DNA of 64,000 bases from Hymenoscyphus infarciens (Eukaryota > Ascomycota > Leotiomycetes > Helotiales > Helotiaceae): contig LLCB01000003.1 in the NCBI GenBank assembly GCA_001414345.1, positions 186,001 to 250,000 on the forward strand, written 5' to 3'. Positions 1 to 11,099 of the stretch are shown here, piece after piece. Position numbers and translations under genes: made by a program. A model generated the notes under the pieces. The model searched no databases and had not been told where the DNA came from. It was given only the letters and a program-made list of their open reading frames with translations. Positions within the stretch are counted from its first letter, which is position 1; every line of letters begins with the position of its first letter.

Positions 1-286
1 GCGACGATTGCTGTATAATTACGATAGATGATGTTTTTGATGTTGTACGAGGGGGGATTTCCTTCTGTTCAAGATACCGATAATAATAGATAAAATGATG
101 GAATATTATACCATGTAAGCGCTTTACGTATTTTTTTTGGCTTGTTGTTCGGTGAAGTGTGTGGATATGGTTAGGATTTACATATGCGTCCAGGCGATGC
201 GAATCTCTGATGTAGGGGTAGTGAAAATTCTTTTGTTGTATATATCATTCACTTCTGACTCAAAAGACCGAAAATTAATTCTTGTA

Positions 287-1276
287 TTATCCTTTTGATT
301 TTGATTTTATAGTGCCATCTGAAGCTTGAACTTTGGATTGAGTTTGGGTTTTGGTTTGTGTTGACGATACTTCGTTTTGAGATTGTGAAGAAGTGCCTTC
401 CTTTGAAGCTTTCAATGCTTCCAGCCTCATCCTCTTGGCTTGTCTCTTGCTTATTTGGGGTGTTCCTTCAACATTCGTCTGCTCAACCTTTCGTTTGCCC
501 TTGCCCTTTTCGGTTTCACTTTCCCCCGCTTTCTTTTCTGCCACAGGTCGCTCTCCACCATTTACAACATCAATGACCCCTCTAAACCCACTCCTTTTAA
601 GTCCCTCATTAACAACAACACCTCTTGGATTTACCCCCAAAGCCTCTAACCCCCTCTCCCTGCCCAATCCCCATACCCCTAATAGGTTCAACACATCAGC
701 CGGTGCCCTAATAGCAACCACATCTGTAGCCTCACTACTAACCACAATCCCCCTCCCCTTCGTCCCCCTAATAATCGCCATAGCATTACTAATGAAATTT
801 CTCCTCGCAGACCCAACACCCTGCACCGCCTGCGCGTAATTGATCTCAAATCGTACTCCGCGATTTACAGCCGTCATAAGCGGTTTAGGCTTAAAATGGA
901 AATTGAATCGTTGGGTCAAATCCAGCGAGATTATGCTTATTTCAGGCATACTTTGACATGCTGAGAGGTATGCTTTTTCGGTTGTAGGACGTACGGCGAG
1001 AATGTCGTAGTTTTGGGAGAGGGCTGTGAGACGCGGGTTTTGCGCGGGGTCGGAGAGGATGAGGTTACAGCGGCGCAGGATTGTGGTTTTGGAGGGCGTT
1101 TTGAGGGTAGGTGGGAGAGGGATTGTGTTTGTTATTTGCGCGGGGAGGGAGGCGGCGTTGTGGGTTTGGGAGAGGGCGAGGGTTGTGTAGCCTAGAGAGG
1201 CGTGGAAAGCGATTGTTCGTTCGAGTTCGGGGGTGGGCCTGGAGGATGGACAGGGAATGTTGAGATCGTACGACAT
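287..1276 (-). CDS. RPP1: RNase P/MRP subunit Rpp1 (p30 family)
   Basis: Protein subunit of nuclear ribonuclease P and RNase MRP, which mature the 5' ends of tRNAs and process pre-rRNA. The uninterrupted reading frame gives 329 aa from the ATG at 1276. The N-terminus starts with the family hallmark MSYDLNIP, followed by LGYTTLALSQTHN, which fits the first strands of the PHP-like TIM-barrel fold of p30. Later hallmarks are the YDILAVRP strand, the block around ISLDLTQRFNFHFKP, and the ARRNFISNAMAIIRGT helix. The C-terminal third (after about residue 230) is a lysine- and serine-rich disordered tail, common in fungal orthologs. The frame stays open upstream to an ATG at 1357, but those 27 residues look like 5' leader and the conserved start is at 1276. 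It is divergent from TFIIS. Family assignment is firm; the tail is not conserved. Confidence 0.9.
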   Translation of the reverse strand: MSYDLNIPCPSSRPTPELERTIAFHASLGYTTLALSQTHNAASLPAQITNTIPLPPTLKTPSKTTILRRCNLILSDPAQNPRLTALSQNYDILAVRPTTEKAYLSACQSMPEISIISLDLTQRFNFHFKPKPLMTAVNRGVRFEINYAQAVQGVGSARRNFISNAMAIIRGTKGRGIVVSSEATDVVAIRAPADVLNLLGVWGLGRERGLEALGVNPRGVVVNEGLKRSGFRGVIDVVNGGERPVAEKKAGESETEKGKGKRKVEQTNVEGTPQISKRQAKRMRLEALKASKEGTSSQSQNEVSSTQTKTQTQSKVQASDGTIKSKSKG

Positions 1277-1823
1277 GATTGCGATGCGATTGGCGTTGTT
1301 ATAATTCTGGCATTGAAATGTGGGTTTGAATGCCCCGGCGCGTTTATTTTGGTTCAAGTCTGAAAGGCTGAGTTGAAGATTCCAAGGCTGCAGGTGACAA
1401 AAGATATCGCCTGATCACGTGTAGTCTCTGCCTAGCCTAAAGTAGTTAGATCAATCAATGTGTCTACTCCTGTTCTAACGCCTATTCTCACCAAAACTCG
1501 AATAATTGTGTAGAAGTGAATTGGGAAAATGCTTGTTGAATCCGGGGTAAAAGTTTCTATTGGACCCAAGGTCCAGAGATTAAATCGAGTGCACGTGCCC
1601 TAGCCCGCTCAAATACTCCCGTCCGGACGAGGCTGCTAACTTGAGCACGGAAGTCAAGCTCAATCAACCATAACATTCTTTCTCACCACCAAACCGACCC
1701 TTTGGATTGTCTATCACAAACACTTTGCTCCCTTGTCTACCGACCGTGCATACTCCTTTCAGTGTGCGCAAATCTCCCTGCCACCACTTTGCGCCACCTT
1801 CCGAATATTGCCCACCGATCAAG

Positions 1824-2832
1824 ATGTCTGGCATAGACCAGCGTGAGCTTGAGAGCCGACTCAAGTCCCTTGTTAAGGCTGTCACGGACAAAGAACCCAC
1901 AGATGTCATTACGAACATCCTGGAGTCGATGAAGAAAGATGTGGTTCCAACAGAGGAACTGCTTCGGGTATGGCTCCTCCATTGTTATGCACATTCCACA
2001 AAGCGCATGCCTTGCAAAGACCTAGCTAACAATATGCTACTCAGGTGACGAAAGCTGGCATATTGGTTTCTAAGCAAAAGCAAAACCCCAACAAGGACAT
2101 CGCCGTACTCGCAGGAGAGATCATCTCGAAGTGGAAGAAGATAATTAGCTCGAACAAGAGCAAGTCGATGTCGCAATCAACCCCCAGAAATGCTGCGGTT
2201 TCCTCTCCAGCACCAGCAGTAGACAGCAAAGGCTTTACTGGTGATGTTGCGAAGCGACGATGGGAAACGGAGAAGGTCGAGACCAAACGAACTGGTGTTC
2301 CCACACGCGATAGCTGCATCGGCCTTTTATACAATGGCATCGCCTTTATGTCTTCCGAGCCTTCGACCCCGATCATCATCAAAGCCATGGAGGTCGAGAA
2401 AGCTGCATATGATGTAATGAATGGCGATACCCCCGAATATCGAGCAAAACTACGTTCACTTTTCCAGAACCTGAAGAACAAGGACAACCAGGAGTTGAGA
2501 ACAAAGGTCTTGTCGGGAGAAATTACAGCCAAGAGCTTCGTCACCATGAGTGATCAGGAATTGAAGTCAGCCAAGAGAACCGAGGCCGATAAATCAATTG
2601 AAACGGAAAACCTGCGAAAGGCAGAGGTACCCAACGCGAAGAAGAGTATCAGTGACGCTTTGAGATGCGGACGATGCCACCAGAAGAAAGTCAGCTATAG
2701 TCAAGCGCAAACTCGAAGTGCAGATGAACCGATGACTACCTTCTGTGAATGCACAGTTTGTGGTAATCGCTGGAAGGTATGTGTTCCCTACTTTTTCATA
2801 CCGAAATGCACTAACAATTTTAGTTCTCTTGA
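1824..2832 (+). CDS. dst1: Transcription elongation factor TFIIS
   Basis: Reactivates arrested RNA polymerase II by stimulating transcript cleavage. Three exons: 1824-1967, 2045-2776 and 2824-2832, with introns 1968-2044 and 2777-2823 (both GT-AG). The protein is 294 aa, against about 309 in yeast Dst1. Residues 1 to about 80 form the helical TFIIS N-terminal domain, about 120-240 the central Pol II-binding domain (RTGVPTRDSCIGLLYNGIA, then SGEITAKSFVTMS), and 255-294 the zinc ribbon. The ribbon has CGRC and CTVC cysteine pairs and the acidic dipeptide in RSADEP that reaches the polymerase active site. The last exon adds only Phe-Ser before the stop, giving the family ending NRWKFS; that is the main reason for accepting the tiny third exon. 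The start has no in-frame rival with family similarity. Nothing looks damaged. Confidence 0.93.
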
Positions 2833-4816
2833 GCGTCGCCTTGCCTGCGAATTGATAATATTACTGCATGTTTGTCAAAACCGATTTTTATTTCTCTTGT
2901 GCTTTTGTGGATGGATTTGGAGTTTGGGGTCGATCACTGCATTATGATGCTAGATCTTTTATGATGAGAACAAAGGGGAACAAAGTGGATGGAGCCTCCC
3001 AGAGCTGCTCGTGCATTTCTTTCAAGTTCGCCTACGAGCTTCCTAAGTCCTCTCACGGTATTTGCAAGACGTGTAATTGCAGTGGGAGGTTGGAGATTGT
3101 GGGTGCCCTCAGAGGGTAGATAGTGCTGGTGACGCGGGGTACTCGCCTTGTAGTCATACTTAGAGCTATACAAGAAGATATCAAGCACATTTCGGTCTAT
3201 CAAAATACGCCCGTATATTTTGATATCGTCATTCTTGAAACACAACAAACCCTTGGCGACTTTTCAGATTTAACCAATCATTATGCGTAGGTCCATCTAT
3301 AGAGACTATTCTTTGGTCGTTCCGTGCTTAGCGGTTTCCTCTGTCTAATGTAGTAGCTATCAATTTTAGCTTACTCGTCACGTTCTTTTTCGCCTTCAGC
3401 ACTATTGCTAGCTTACAGGTCAGTTGATGGCTTACTCAACATTTATACAGCTCACAGGGTAATTGATAGCTTACTCGTCATCTGAGGAGTTACTCGATAA
3501 TTGTTTGGCTTACTCGATCTTTTGATAGCTTACCCTCGACCCTCGCACCAGCTCGCTTACTTGCAGCTTATCTGCAGATTTCCAGGTGTCACGTGGTCCG
3601 TCAAGCAGCTCAAGAGCATTGGTGATGAGGAAAGACAGTAGCAATTCGCCGAGTCGGGATTTGCGGTCTTTTCTCACGATGAAGACATAGTTTCTTGCAG
3701 TGGACTCTTTTGATGTGCTCGGGGTTTTTAACGGGCCGCTTGACAAGCTCATACTCATCCACATTCCCAGTACCTATCATTGGTAAAAGAACATTAGCTT
3801 TGAACTTACTTCAGAGCTGATCTCTTGAGCAAGATCCAGAGTATACATTTATTTTCCACTTGTAACTTCAATCTATAGTTGTATTTTCTCGAAGCTCGAG
3901 AAAAAGCTCTTTGTAATTGCGAGAGAGTAAATGAACTGATCTGATGCATCTACTTCGCAACTTCTTTCTCCATTCATCATTGCATTGTTGAATTGTTACT
4001 TTACAGGTAGATTGGTAAATTTGAGGCTCAGTGGGCTTACCCTGTAGCGCGTTGGGTTTGTTGTATTTAAAAGTCTGAGGGGCTTTTTCTCAAAAGGGGT
4101 CGCTTACATGGAAGGGAGACGAGACAATTTGGAGAGAATTCGAAGGTTCTTTTCTCCTGGAACAATTGCAGAGAATCTTCGACAGGCACTAATTTGACTA
4201 GCTGTCTTCTTAACGACGGATCAACACAAAACCAGGGGGTGTATGAACTCGTAGGCCATTCGCTAAAACCCCACCAAAAACAGCAATTTCCTCCTGCAAC
4301 TCCACAAGTTATTCTTGCATACATATAGCAGTGGAGTTAATATTCAAGCTTTAATATCTTGGTTTGCTTACTTTTTCATATTGAGTTTGGTTGTTCTTAG
4401 CATTATCGCCACATATTTTGGTGAGAAATGGGTGGCTCACGACTCCCAACACCCCCTGGTGTAGTGCTTCTTCTTGAACATGCAGGACAATGCAGAGCTG
4501 CATCATGTGGAGCGCCAAAGTCCATCTGTGACCTCTCGTTTGTTTGCTTTCAGCTTCAATTCCGTTAACATCAACGTTCACCAACACTCAAATGGCCCAG
4601 GCGCCCCAGAAACCCGATACACAACTCCCCCTGATACTTCCTCTACCTCGCAGGTCTCGAACCTCTATTCCGCACCAAAACAGCACCAGCAAGCCGACAT
4701 AATAAACCTCATACGCACCTGCCTTCATTGATCCCTTCTCCACTTCGCACGTCATGAACCCCAAACTGTATTGTTAAATCAAAATACCAACGAAGCGACT
4801 GCTGGCATCAGAAACC

Positions 4817-4858
<42 letters not shown>

Positions 4859-4969
4859 ATGTGTTTAATCAAGCATCAATGAATATCACGAGAGTCGAGC
4901 TGGAAAGTCAAAGATTCCGGAAAACACACAGTCATTTGTTCTACGTCTATGACCCTTGGAGTACATACC
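2833..4969. other. Intergenic region with coding-like debris and a degenerate repeat
   Basis: No intact gene is supported. Between about 3350 and 3570 a loose motif (TGATAGCTTACTCG and variants) recurs roughly eight times at irregular spacing. On the - strand, protein-like fragments lie at about 3510-3760, 4086-4320 and 4372-4590, some followed by a GTAAGC donor-like site, but the frames contain stops and I could not build a continuous product. A decayed multi-exon gene is one reading; chance open frames are the other. Confidence 0.3.
4818..4858. repeat. Hexanucleotide microsatellite (CTGCGT)n
   Basis: Nearly seven perfect tandem copies of CTGCGT. In the surrounding + frame this reads as alternating Cys-Val, an artefact of the repeat rather than evidence of a protein. 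It lies about 110 bases upstream of the putative start of the hypothetical gene at 4970. Confidence 0.95.
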
Positions 4970-5741
4970 ATGGAGCCGAATACCCCGAATACCCCAGATT
5001 TCCTGCAATCTCCATTTTTCAATGCACCCTATAGCCCGGTCCAAAATCTAAACATCCCTCAAAGAATAAAATACGTTCGAAACCATGCACTGAGAAAACG
5101 TCGCAACCAAGCAAATTCATCGACAGAGAACGAGTTTTACGACTGCATTGAAAAATGGATTGAAAGAGCAATTAGCGAAAGAGCAGTAGAGCATGGAAAA
5201 CGCTCAGATGTAAAGTCGTTAAGCTTTACGAAGAGTCACCCGAAGTCTGTGGAATGTCATGGGTAGCAATGTCACAGTCGCCTCGCTATTCTATCCCATT
5301 AAAATTTCCGCGCCAGATTCTTGTATATATGAGAAAACACAACATCACTGGGAAGGATGGAGTGGAAAATCGGCAGAAGATCCCGGAATTATTTGGGGAG
5401 CTTTGTATGGGGGCTATAGGGGAAAAATCTTACAAAAGGAATTTCAACAACTATGTAGAAAGAAAACCAAAAACTTCATCAAGACCAAAGCTATGACGAT
5501 AAAGAGACAGGGGTTATTGAGAGTTGATGGGATATCGAAGTCTGTTGAATGGGAACCTTCCACAGAAGCATGGCTTGATCCGGCTTGGAACGGCGATATC
5601 AACACTCTACGACAACCCTCGAACTTATCCACCCAACAGCGTTTCTTCACAGGGAATGACCAGCAACTCTCGCAACTTCAAGCAGCAAATTTCCCACAAT
5701 GCTCACTGCTCAGCATCGTTATCTCTAGACAATATCGATAA
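4970..5741 (+). CDS. Hypothetical protein, tentative three-exon model
   Basis: I do not recognise this protein. The ATG at 4970 has a good fungal context (ACC before, G after). Exon 1 (4970-5209) is followed by GTAAAG, with an acceptor CACAG at 5277. Exon 2 is 5278-5454, with donor GTAGAA at 5455 and acceptor GACAG at 5510. Exon 3 is 5511-5741. All junctions are in phase and give 215 aa. The first 80 residues are basic and helical-looking (IKYVRNHALRKRR, then an acidic/basic amphipathic stretch), and the end is Gln/Ser-rich. No signal peptide or membrane segment is seen. A competing model keeps the third frame open from 5259 through 5741 without the second intron, so exon 2 is the weakest part. 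No domain supports either model. Confidence 0.35.
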
Positions 5742-7007
5742 ATTAACGTCTGAAACACCGAACATGATACTTTCGAGCATAATCTACTTTCCCACGCCTA
5801 CTTTGCCTCACCTGGTCCCTCGCCTGGTCCCTCGTCTAGGCCCTTGAATGTGCCCGATAATCTTCTAGGCGATTCAGATTCATGTCAGTGGACATTGAAG
5901 GAGTACTTTCTCTTTCTTTCTTTTTGTTTTAGGAGGAAGTGTCTGTGATTTTTTCGGTGTTCCGGGAGGTGGTGCGCATGTTTTTGGAGAAAATTCAGTC
6001 TCTTCCATTTCTAAGGTTTTATTCCAATTGTTCTAGCTTCTGCCATCCCGTTCCCGCTATCTCACTACCCTTATGAAAGAGCACCCTCCCCCTAAGTTCC
6101 CGGAGCAGGGCAAAGCTAACTCGAAAAAGCACTGGCCCACGTGAAGCAATGAGTCCATGAGTAACACTTACAAGTAACTCACTCAAGGAACGGAATGGCT
6201 GTAAGTTACCTAGGTTTCTCATATATATATTTAACTTGCAGTACTATAGGCCTAAGGAGCCACCATTGATCGGCAGGAGTTGAGTTTTCATCAAGAATCG
6301 TGCCCTTGTGTGCCCAGGGATTATAAGCACTCTTCTTTGGATAGCAGAAAGGAAGGGAGAAGAGTGGAAGTTGAAAACACGGGGTGGAATCGAGCTAGAT
6401 AGCCTCATTATCCCAGTTCAGACATCCTCAAATCAAAAGAATCAAAGAATTATCTCCCGGATTGTCCACCATGACAAGATAAAAACGACGCATGAAGCAA
6501 AAGACGGAAAGGCTAGGATGCAAGGTTCATCTTGATCCAGTCAATACTGCTCCGGTTTTCTCTTTTGAAAGCGGGTAAAGAATAAGCTCTCAAAACGACT
6601 AAACATGTGAGGTGGCGTATAGAAAAGCGCTAAGCGAGTTTATGAGAAAATTCGTAATTACTAATGAAGTAAGTAAAAATCAAAAGACAAGCCTTTGAAG
6701 CATTCAGCGTTAGACTGTCTTTTGGTATTGCTAAGGAAGTTGGAGTTGTTATCTTCAACCTAAAATTTCCCAGTGAATCGCTTTTTTGAACTTTTGAAAG
6801 AAGTAAATCGGAGATATAAGTCAGTACTGAGTTCAAAGATATCACAAGAGTCATTGGGGATCTAGAACAAGATATTGAGGTAAAGATAGGAAAATTCTTC
6901 GAAGCTGACCTAGAGTTCTTATATTAAAATGAAGAAAATCAAGAACTTAGATTTACATCAGCTACTTTTGTACGGTAGTGTTGATTCAAAGACTTTACTG
7001 ATCTAAG
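5742..7007. other. Intergenic, no gene recognised
   Basis: Only short overlapping open frames on both strands, none with family similarity, a good start context or a splice-linked continuation. A short duplicated segment (CTCGCCTGGTCC-like) occurs at about 5815-5840. The right part is the downstream flank of the cysteine synthase gene. Confidence 0.5.
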
Positions 7008-8470
7008 TTATCTTTCGGCTTTTAACCCCAGTAAATCTACCAAGTCTGTATGTTCTTCTTCTTCAACTCCAAGCTCACCCACTTTCTTCCAAAACTTGCT
7101 GAGATGCCTTGTACCGCTATCACAGAGTATTGTCACAACCCGACTCCCCTTCGGCATCTTCAGAGCTGTGGCTACAGCAGCAACACAATTGACGGCGCTA
7201 CTACTTCCAATAAATATACCATCCTTTTCCACCAGCCATCTCGCCATTTGGATAGCTTGAAGGTCTGTAACTCTGACTGCATCATCAATCAACTCTCTTC
7301 CAGCCTCGAAATTCTCCGTCAGACGATTGCAGCCTACGCCTTCAACGATGGTATCGACTTGCTGTCTTCTTCTCGTGCCCTCTTTCTCGGTGTTTGAGAA
7401 CATGACTCCGTGTTTGATCTTGTTGTATAGACCACTTCCTTCGGGGTCTGCGAGGACAACTTTGAGATCGTCTTCCATTCCCATTTCTAGCTTCAAGAAC
7501 ATGGCAATACCGCTTATCGTACCACCTGTACCTGCACCTGCAACAAATGCATCAATCTGAAGATGTTATTAATACAATGGCCATCAAATTTCAACTGAAG
7601 GAAAACGCTCACCTGTCCGCCAGTTTGTTCAAATATTTCTGGTCCCGTGGTTTGAACATGCGCTCGATGATTGGCAATAGACTCAAACTGGTCAGCAAAA
7701 AAGCCCTTGCTAGAGTCTTTGCCTGATACAGTGTGTTCTTTCGCTCTTGTTCTTGCAAGATTGACAAAGTGTTGAGTTGATGTAATTGGAGCCGGAGTAA
7801 CTCTCTCCACTGTAGCGCCCAAGTGATGCAGTAAATCAGACTTTTCAGTACTTTGATCATTAGGCATGCAAATGTAAGCCTTATAGCCTTTTGCTCGAGC
7901 CAAAGTAGCGAGAGAAATTCCAGTTGAACCAACTGTGCCTTCGTAAATTGTATCCCCTTGCCCAGGCGTCAAAAGTCCCTCCTCTTCAGCCATTTTAATC
8001 ATATTCAATGCCACTCGATCCTTGGGACTTCCACCTGCTCCATTGAGAAATTCTGCCTTTGCCAAAATGATACATCCTGTAGCTTCAGACAAGCTCCTGA
8101 TCTTGAAAAGCGGAGTATTGCCAATGCATCCCTCGATTCCTTCTGGGATAGGTGGAGCTGGTAGACCGACCATAGACTGTCTTGCACTCCTTGAACGATC
8201 TTCAAGGTTTAAAGGTGGTAGTGGTAGGTAAGTACTCCCGGGGCGAGAATCGGATGAATTTCCGGGTTGGCCTCTTCGTCTTTGGTATCTTCGTTCCAAA
8301 TCTGGATAAACATCTTTCATACCCAGCGTCAATAATATCCCGGCCACGAAGGCGACCGCTACAGCGGCGGTGCCATAGGCTTTTGGGTGATTGCTCATAG
8401 ACATCGTGTCATGGTTGGATGGTCCTCTCGAAGTCGTTTGTGAAGTTTTCTGATTTGGTGATCCAGTCAT
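7008..8470 (-). CDS. MCY1: Membrane-anchored cysteine synthase-like PLP enzyme
   Basis: Fold-type II PLP enzyme of the O-acetylserine sulfhydrylase/cystathionine beta-synthase family. Two exons, 8470-7613 and 7556-7008, with the intron 7612-7557 in phase 0; 468 aa. Residues 34-51 form a hydrophobic segment (VAVAFVAGILLTLGM) ahead of a linker, which fits the outer-membrane-anchored mitochondrial cysteine synthase Mcy1 of yeast and the Cys-12-like fungal group better than soluble enzymes. The catalytic core starts near residue 112 (GCIGNTPLFKI). K150 in GGSPKDR is the expected Schiff-base lysine, GTVGSTGISLA is the substrate loop, GAGTGGTISG (293-302) binds the PLP phosphate, and GIFIGSSSAVN lies near the pyridine-nitrogen side. 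No CBS domain follows, so it is not cystathionine beta-synthase. It is head-to-head with NDUFAF7, 114 bp apart. The exact sulfur acceptor cannot be told from sequence; the gene symbol is by analogy. Confidence 0.88.
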
Positions 8471-8584
8471 GCTGTTTCATGCTTCATCCAAACCCATGCA
8501 AATCTTGAGAGCTTGGGCCACCTGGAAGCTCTCACGACTACCACCAAGCTTTGCAACGGGCAGGAGAAAACACCATCACATTCC
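8471..8584. promoter_or_regulatory. Compact divergent promoter of two mitochondrial genes
   Basis: Only 114 bases separate the start codons of the cysteine synthase (-) and NDUFAF7 (+), so both promoters and both 5' leaders must share this interval or overlap the opposite gene. No TATA box or other named site is evident by eye. Co-regulation is inference from the arrangement. Confidence 0.55.
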
Positions 8585-10183
8585 ATGGACTCTCCAATTA
8601 TCTCGAGGTTGTTTAGACAACTCTTCACACATCGACCATGCCAATCAATACGCCCCAGTGCCTCAATACCAGCGCGCGCCCATTATGCGCGCCGCCAGCA
8701 GATCAGATGTATGGCAAGTCGGAAAGCCGTTGAACCGTCAGGAGATAGCAGCGAGAGTCATTGGCAGCAGAGGATGGAATCATTTCCGGCGGATATGGCA
8801 CAGGAATACGAGAAATACCCAATGGTGACAGCGGACCAACTTCGAGGGCGGAGGGAACGTCCGAGACGTGTCAAAATGTTAACCCGAGACTTTATTGAAG
8901 GTATTTACTTCACAGAGATATCAATTCTTTATTTAATCTCCTTGCAGATTCCCTATACAACCCGTCATACGGGTACTTCTCAAAACAAGTCGTTATTTTC
9001 ACACCCGGCGAACCCTTCAATTTCAATGAGCTCCAGGACGAGTCGGAATTCCATCGTTTAATGGGACAGAGATATACGGAGTTTGAGGATAAATTGGATG
9101 CAAAGGAACCGAACGAGACCCGACAACTTTGGCATACACCTACCGAGCTTTTCCGACCCTACTATGGAGAATCAATTGCTCGATATCTAGTGGAGAATTA
9201 CAAATTATCACAATACCCATACCACGACCTCATAATCTATGAAATGGGAGCAGGAAACGGAACACTCATGCTGAACATTCTGGACTACATACGAGATACC
9301 GAACCAGACGTTTACAACCGGACGAAATTCAAGATCATCGAAATTTCCACGAGTTTGGCAAAACTACAAGCTTCCCAAATGTTGCGGAATGCAAAATCGA
9401 AAGGACATGCTTCCAAGGTGGAAATCATAAATAAATCCATTTTCGAATGGAGCCAAGTCGTTCCAGAACCATGCTTCTTCCTCGCCATGGAAGTTTTTGA
9501 CAATTTCGCCCACGACGCGATTCGATACAACCCCGAGACGGAGGAGCCTTTACAAAGTACAGTCCTCATTGATTCCAATGGAGAATTCTACGATTTCTAT
9601 TCCCCAGTAATAGATCCCGTAGCCTCCCGATTTCTACGAGTAAGACATGCAGCCACAGGAGGAAGATATCCTCATCCTCTGAATCAAAGCAAAGTTTTGA
9701 GGAGTCTGAAGAATGCTCTTCCTTTTTCACCCAACTTGAGTGACCCGGAATATATTCCTACAAGGTTGATGCAATTCTTTGATATCCTGGCGAAATACTT
9801 TCCAGCTCATCGGATGGTTACTAGCGATTTCCACGATTTGCCGGATACCATTAAAGGTGTTAATGCACCGGTTGTACAAACTAGATATCGGAGGAGGACA
9901 GTGCCAGTTTCGACACCATTTGTAAACCTCCCCCCTTCATCATGATTTGAAAACGAGCTAATATAAGAAATAGGTACATCAAGGATACTTCGATATCTTG
10001 TTCCCAACAGATTTCCGTGTCATGGAACAGATGTATAGGGCGATAACTGGTAAGCTCACGAGAGTTTTGACGCATGAGGAGTTTTTGAGGAGATGGGCGT
10101 ATGTGGAAGAAACGGAGACGAAGAATGGGGATAACCCTCTGTTGACATGGTATAAGAATGCCAGCGTTCTGACTACTGTTTAG
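8585..10183 (+). CDS. NDUFAF7: NDUFAF7-type mitochondrial protein arginine methyltransferase
   Basis: SAM-dependent methyltransferase of the MidA/NDUFAF7 (DUF185) family; in animals it symmetrically dimethylates an arginine of the complex I subunit NDUFS2 during assembly in the mitochondrial matrix. Exons 8585-8900, 8948-9921 and 9974-10183; introns 8901-8947 and 9922-9973; 499 aa. The start at 8585 begins an Arg/Ser-rich, acid-poor leader (SRLFRQLFTH, PARAHYARR) typical of a matrix presequence; an upstream in-frame ATG at 8513 is less likely. Family features are the DSLYNPSYGYFS block directly after intron 1, the SAM-binding motif YEMGAGNGTL (about residues 203-212), the EVFDNFAHD motif, and the C-terminal VHQGYFDILFPTDF created by splicing intron 2. 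The gene is intact and ends about 500 bases before the RIP block. Confidence 0.9.
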
Positions 10184-10686
10184 TCAATACAATGAATACC
10201 CTGTTGATATTGTTTCTAATTTTGGCCTGAAAATTTTCCGCTATGTATACAGTATAGTGTGCTGCTGCGTCCGGTTATTACGTTTCAATTCCTGGATGGT
10301 TTATAAGGTTTTTTGTTTGCTCATTCGAAGCTTTTGATATGATGCTTTTTATCAAGTATCTAGAACGACGACTAGAATTTTCACAGATGTATTTCGCTGT
10401 AGAGGGAGAAATCAAAATAAGAGTATACAAGGAAAAGAAATAGGCATCAATTATATACAATTTAGAGCTGCAAAAGGTGACAGGTTATGGGAAGAGCCTT
10501 TTCTTTAAATTTAAACTACTTGAGATGGAATAAAGTACTTCTCGTATTGAAAGTAGCGGGTTGGGGGGGCATATGAAACGACGTCGACATTTATTGTTTC
10601 CACCAACGCATTTCCCCGGAGCCCTAGGTAAACCTCACCATAAAAACAGCTGCCATCCCCGCCGTTGACGATACATCTTGAGCTCT
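10184..10686. other. Intergenic, boundary to the RIP block
   Basis: Downstream flank of NDUFAF7. Composition is normal up to about 10,690, then turns abruptly AT-rich. No gene, RNA or repeat is recognised. Confidence 0.5.
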
Positions 10687-10895
10687 CTATTTGAAAGAGT
10701 AACTCCTCAGTTTCTCTCCATTAGAAAAGAGAGATACAGTCGGTGCGATTAAGTCTAAGCCATTTACACGAACCCTACTAAAAATCGACGTTTTGCCTAG
10801 TTTACGATGACCTATAGCTTTATAAGGACGGAAGAAAATTTTTATTCCTCTTATATACTTAAAGCCAACTACCTTCTTAACCTTTCTATATATAG

Positions 10896-11006
10896 TCAGT
10901 TGCGAGTTAAGCTTGAATTTACTCACTTTTTTATAATCTAAGCGTTTTATATATCGTACCCACCGCTAGGAGCCTCTGGCGAAATATTAGCTAAATCATT
11001 ACTTAT
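10896..11006 (+). repeat. Inverted-repeat copy, left arm
   Basis: The segment running from CAGTTGCGAGTTAAGC to about the TTAGCTAAATCATTA stretch matches, in reverse complement, the sequence at about 26,125-26,238, with differences almost all of the C-to-T/G-to-A type. It lies directly upstream of the dead Tc1-type transposase, so it may be that element's terminal inverted repeat. See the right arm. Confidence 0.6.
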
Positions 11007-11099
11007 TTAATTAATACTACTATACGTGTAATATTAAGGCTTTTGAAGATATACTCTAATCCTTCTATATATATAGTCTACTATAGTATCTTAAATTAA

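Noticed and set aside
10687..10926. 79-codon - strand open frame at the left edge of the RIP block
   Set aside because: It overlaps the boundary and the left inverted-repeat arm, has no family features, and open frames arise readily when RIP removes TGA.
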